From positions 1,302,001-1,366,000 of the forward strand of contig JAJFZO010000229.1 in assembly GCA_021397835.1 (NCBI GenBank): 64,000 nt of DNA. The letters run 5' to 3'. The stretch is from Moringa oleifera (taxonomy: Eukaryota; Streptophyta; Magnoliopsida; Brassicales; Moringaceae). Both the position numbers and the translations under genes were made by a program. Positions 60,542-64,000 of the stretch are shown piece after piece (position 1 is the stretch's first letter; every line of letters begins with the position of its first letter). Below the pieces are notes generated by a model. The model did no database searches, was not told the DNA's origin, and was given only the letters and a program-made list of their open reading frames with translations.

Positions 60542-62501
60542 TCAAGTTCCAACCTTGGCAACCTTTCTTCGCTCGATTTGGCCTGTCAACGGGCACTGCA
60601 TCTCTGTCCAACTTATGGGAACCATTGTTGCGCCTGCAAGAAACCACCAGCAGATGAAAAGTTCAATCCACTCAGGTTATGCAAATACCAGAGGAGGAGT
60701 ATCCTCTCTACCAGAAATCATCCAAACAACTCATTTGATTGACACTTTCTAGAGTTTTTGCTTCATTTAAGGTAATAGCTGTTGTACAAAGTTCATCTCC
60801 AGTTCTGGTACCGGTCTCACTTCAGTTATCATAAATTTTCAATCAGCAGGAACTTGTCTGAAGAATCCTATTATTGGGTTTTCAAGAAAGAGGAAGACAG
60901 ACCCACTGTTTATGGTTCAGGGAAGAGATGACACTCTGGATCCAATGAATTGTATCTTCAATCGTTGGCTGTTGAGTTATCCCACGTGAAAAGGACAGAT
61001 GATCGGTTTATAAATATAAAGAAAAGCCTCACTCCACGAGTTAGCTTTTGGGTTCAAAAGATCGCGGATTCAGAAGTTCATGAAGTAAGACTTTCCCACA
61101 CACTTATAAAGACCACCTAATATTTCCACAACCGATATTAAATAACTCAACAATGGCCAAGGCACGAAGACAGCACAGGTCTGATGCAAAAGCAAGAATG
61201 GTAACCCCTTAATCTAAATCATGGATGGGTCTCTGCAAGTACACTGGCAAATTTTGACCTATGCTAACCAGCACATGATGCAGTTTATTGGAAGTAACTT
61301 TTAACTCCCTAGGGTTTAGCTAGTTTATGTTAAAGGGGTTCTGGGCAGACAGTAGACTGTCAATCGCAAAGCTCTCTTCAATAAATTGCAGAGAAGTTAT
61401 GACTGATGCTCAAACTTGCATACTCTAATGCGGCAGAATAAACAAAATGAATAGCGAAAAGCTCAAATTTCGCAAACTGGGATACATGCGATGGTACTTG
61501 GATTAAACAACAAATGCAAATCAAAGATCTGCAAACAGGTTCTAATGCTTTGTACGTATAGCATGAATGTTCTAGTGCTAATTTAAGAATCTGACAAATC
61601 TAGCAGGTTCATAGCATAAGAAAGTTTCAGGTCAGTTTTTATAACAATCTTACCCGCCATACTCTCTGCAGAGACAACACCCAGTTCATTCTTTGCAGTT
61701 GAGAGATAATATGCCCGTGCATCTCCCAGAGACAACTTTTGGGAAAAGCTCGTCAAGGCAAACTATTTTCTTGTGATCAGTCAATTAAATCTTAATATCA
61801 AGCCCTGCTATGTAGAAAAATGTTATTCAATAAAATGATTAGTTCAAAAGAGAGAATCAGAGCCATGTCCAGGTAAGCACTTCACAAGCATATGCATATA
61901 AAGAAAATGATCTTTTCACTGTCTGCTATGGCTATCTGTCGAGGTTTTCGATTCTATAGTCCAGCAACAATTGCTGATATTCTGGACTTTAGCAAGATCC
62001 CAAGAGATGATAACTCTTTATTTCACCTTCCTCCTTCGCCTTCTGTTGGTCCTTCTCTCTTCTTCTAGAAACACTAATTCCAACCAGATATGACCATCAA
62101 CAGAAGCCCTTTTTTGTTTACTTCCTGCGAGAGAGTATAAATAGGCGAAACCCCACAATATCCAATTGGCGAACACAGAATCATTTCCCTGAGTAACCAT
62201 GGGAATTCAGTAAATATGTTCTTTTAACTCTTACTTTCCAGTCAGAACTTCCCCTGAAGTTTGAACAGTGATAAACTGATTTAAGCAAAACTTTTATGCA
62301 GGTGTTTAGGCAAGTTGAGTTTTGGATGAATTTGCAAAATGTTGCCACCTAGGATTGCCATTAAGAAAATCATTAGTGGAACAGTAAAAGAAGCCCTTCA
62401 AGCATAAAAAGGATACCACTACAGCTCTGACAATGTCACCAGCACGAAATGACGAATGCATATCCACTTTGTCGATCTCTGTTGCTCTTACATCTTGCTG
62501 C
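60542..62501 (-). CDS. CSL4: Exosome complex subunit CSL4, C-terminal exons (5' end not found)
   Basis: Three exons are clear: 62501-62417, 61735-61654, 60633-60542, with phases fitting (an exon before must end in phase 2). They encode QQDVRATEIDKVDMHSSFRA, GDIVRAVV, LSLGDARAYYLSTAKNELGV, VSAESMAGATMVPISWTEMQ and CPLTGQIERRKVAKVGT, the S1-domain end and C-terminal zinc-ribbon-like part of eukaryotic CSL4, about the last 86 residues of a protein of roughly 190. CSL4 is a cap subunit of the RNA exosome that guides RNA into the 3'-5' degradation complex in nucleus and cytoplasm. The N-terminal exons were not recognisable between 62502 and 64000; they are likely beyond the right edge after a long intron. 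Confidence 0.9.
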
Positions 62502-64000
62502 CTACAAGATAAAAGTGGCTTTGAGTTGTCAAGCATGGTCCTTCCGTAATTTGGTCTAAATTAAGTGAGAAATCAAACATCTGAATTGCTAGAGGCAATT
62601 ATGCAAGGTAGAGTTAATGTATAAATTGCATCTTTATACACTGATGCAGAGGAAACCAGTTCAAGAGGAGCTTTAATAGTTAAATTAAAATTATTGACAG
62701 GAAATAATTAACATAGAACAGTTATGACAATTTCACAGGCACAAAATGCAGGAAGAAGATCATTAACCATGAATGCTTTTGAGAGTTGTAGGAAGCTGCC
62801 TGCAACTTCAATAAGATGATGTTGGTACTGAAAGTAAAATAGAAATCACCAAATCAAACAGGTTTTCTTAAGCCACCGCAAACCCTAGCATAAACTATAT
62901 GAGGTTTCTGTCTCTGAACTGAAATCTTTTCTTCATAATACATCATTTAATATAGAATAATGCACATTTCTTACATTATACATCCTGTAAGTGACCCAAA
63001 TTGAAGGCAGTATTTTTAATGCTTAAACCAACTATTTGAAGATCACATTTTCTTACACGAAAAAATTTGCTACTTCTACTATATTTCCCCTTGCAAACCT
63101 ACCTCAAGTCAGAGTGACATCCCAACAACTAAAACATTTGTTGATAATTTGCAGCTCCAAACTAGATCAGTTAAGAATGTAAGCAAATTGACAACACATG
63201 TTTTCCCCTCATAAAATAATCAACTGTAAGTTTGCTCAATATACAAATCATTTGCATCCCCGAAACTTCTACTTGTGAATGCAGCACGGCCCTCTACATT
63301 GATCTTGCATATGAGTGTTAAGACGTCAACTTCAATTACTAACTCAAAAAAGTGAAGTTTCCTTAAAATGATCCTGCCATCTCCATTAGAAAGGTTCCTA
63401 AAAGTTTCCTCTACTTTCAATTGAGAGCATTATGAAATATATCACATGCAGTTATACATATGAAGTGTTGCACAGCCAAGACAAATTGACAAGAGGAAAA
63501 ATCAAAAAGAGTTGTTCATAATTATTACAACCTGAATCCGACCCCATCTTCCCCTCTGGTCCTTTACCAAACTATTGGGTTCATGGCCTTCCCAACCCAA
63601 AGACAGTCTATGTGTAAAGGGTTTTAGATAGTCAGTTCAATAAATCTGCCCTCAAACCCCAAAGTGGTAATATGTTAAGTCAAATAGACAAAAATTTTAA
63701 CTAGAGGGCAATTCTTTTCATCAATGAAAGAAGTGGTAAACCATTGACATTAAGAATCATATAAGAGCCACCTATTTCGGTGCTTCCTAAGTGTTGCATA
63801 TCTAAATTCAGATAAATGTTGAGCACAAAAACTGCAAATAGTTCTAGAATGCATTTCTACTTCATTGCATGAAACAATGAGTCAATGTGTGCATGATAAA
63901 TTCCTTCCTATGCTGCACCCAGTAAAATAAAAGGAACATTACTTTTCAGGATAGTGCTTTGACTTAGTTTGGGCATAATTGGGAGGTTTTGAGCTCAGTG
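62502..64000 (-). other. Probable long intron of CSL4, no exon identified
   Basis: Searched on the minus strand for the expected preceding segment (EKFTGIIR-like) without success. A 66-codon open frame at 63220-63420 contains VLTLICKINVEGRAAFTSRS, which does not match the family convincingly. Confidence 0.4.

Noticed and set aside
63220..63420. Minus-strand 66-codon frame considered as a CSL4 upstream exon
   Set aside because: It lacks the expected EKFTGIIR end and a phase-2 donor joining to 62501.
1..64000. CRISPR arrays, operons and tRNA/rRNA genes
   Set aside because: The window is plant nuclear DNA; no regularly spaced repeats, and no sequence with tRNA A and B boxes or rRNA identity was recognised by eye.

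Overview
This is a stretch of eudicot nuclear plant DNA. It is very AT-rich between genes. Genes have GT-AG (and some GC-AG) introns, and several plant-only families are present: the bifunctional thiamin enzyme TH2, a DUF313-type B3 domain, an AMT1 ammonium transporter and an IPUT1/PGSIP6-type glycosyltransferase. Decayed plant transposons fill the gaps. No species can be named from the sequence alone.

Layout. 1-0.7 kb: remnant of a Mutator-like transposase. 2.3-8.2 kb (+): nine-exon glycosyltransferase of the IPUT1/PGSIP6 type. 9-17 kb: mostly empty, AT-rich. 17.6-23.5 kb (-): six-exon TH2 (TenA domain fused to a HAD phosphatase). 24-36 kb: a gene graveyard holding a possible CACTA end, several decayed copies of a DUF313 B3 gene, a gutted Copia element with two LTRs, another LTR-element gag remnant, a truncated duplicate of the neighbouring receptor-like gene and a LINE. 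36.8-38.1 kb (+): intact intronless seven-transmembrane protein of the CAND6/7 (GPR107-like) type. 38.3-40.4 kb: several copies of an AT-rich inverted-repeat element. 40.9-43.4 kb (+): two-exon membrane protein of unknown function. 43.4-52 kb: intergenic, with duplicated blocks and more of the AT-rich element. 52.1-53.6 kb (-): intronless AMT1. 57.1-59.9 kb (-): nine-exon probable plastid membrane protein of unknown function. 60.5-62.5 kb (-): 3' part of the exosome subunit gene CSL4, whose 5' exons lie beyond what I can identify.

The intact genes are unrelated housekeeping or transport functions: sphingolipid glycosylation, thiamin salvage, Golgi/endosomal trafficking, ammonium uptake, RNA decay and plastid membrane. 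Nothing suggests a gene cluster acting together. Exon borders were worked out by hand from reading frames, splice signals and remembered family conservation. All spliced models close in frame.

The most noteworthy signals are: (1) an AT-rich dispersed inverted-repeat family (MITE-like) with about eleven copies and one near-complete 495 bp example; (2) two independent GC-AG introns; (3) a decaying array of B3/DUF313 copies; (4) a promoter-to-TM1 truncated duplicate of the CAND gene; (5) two intact genes of unknown function. I did not find a clear new multi-gene system.
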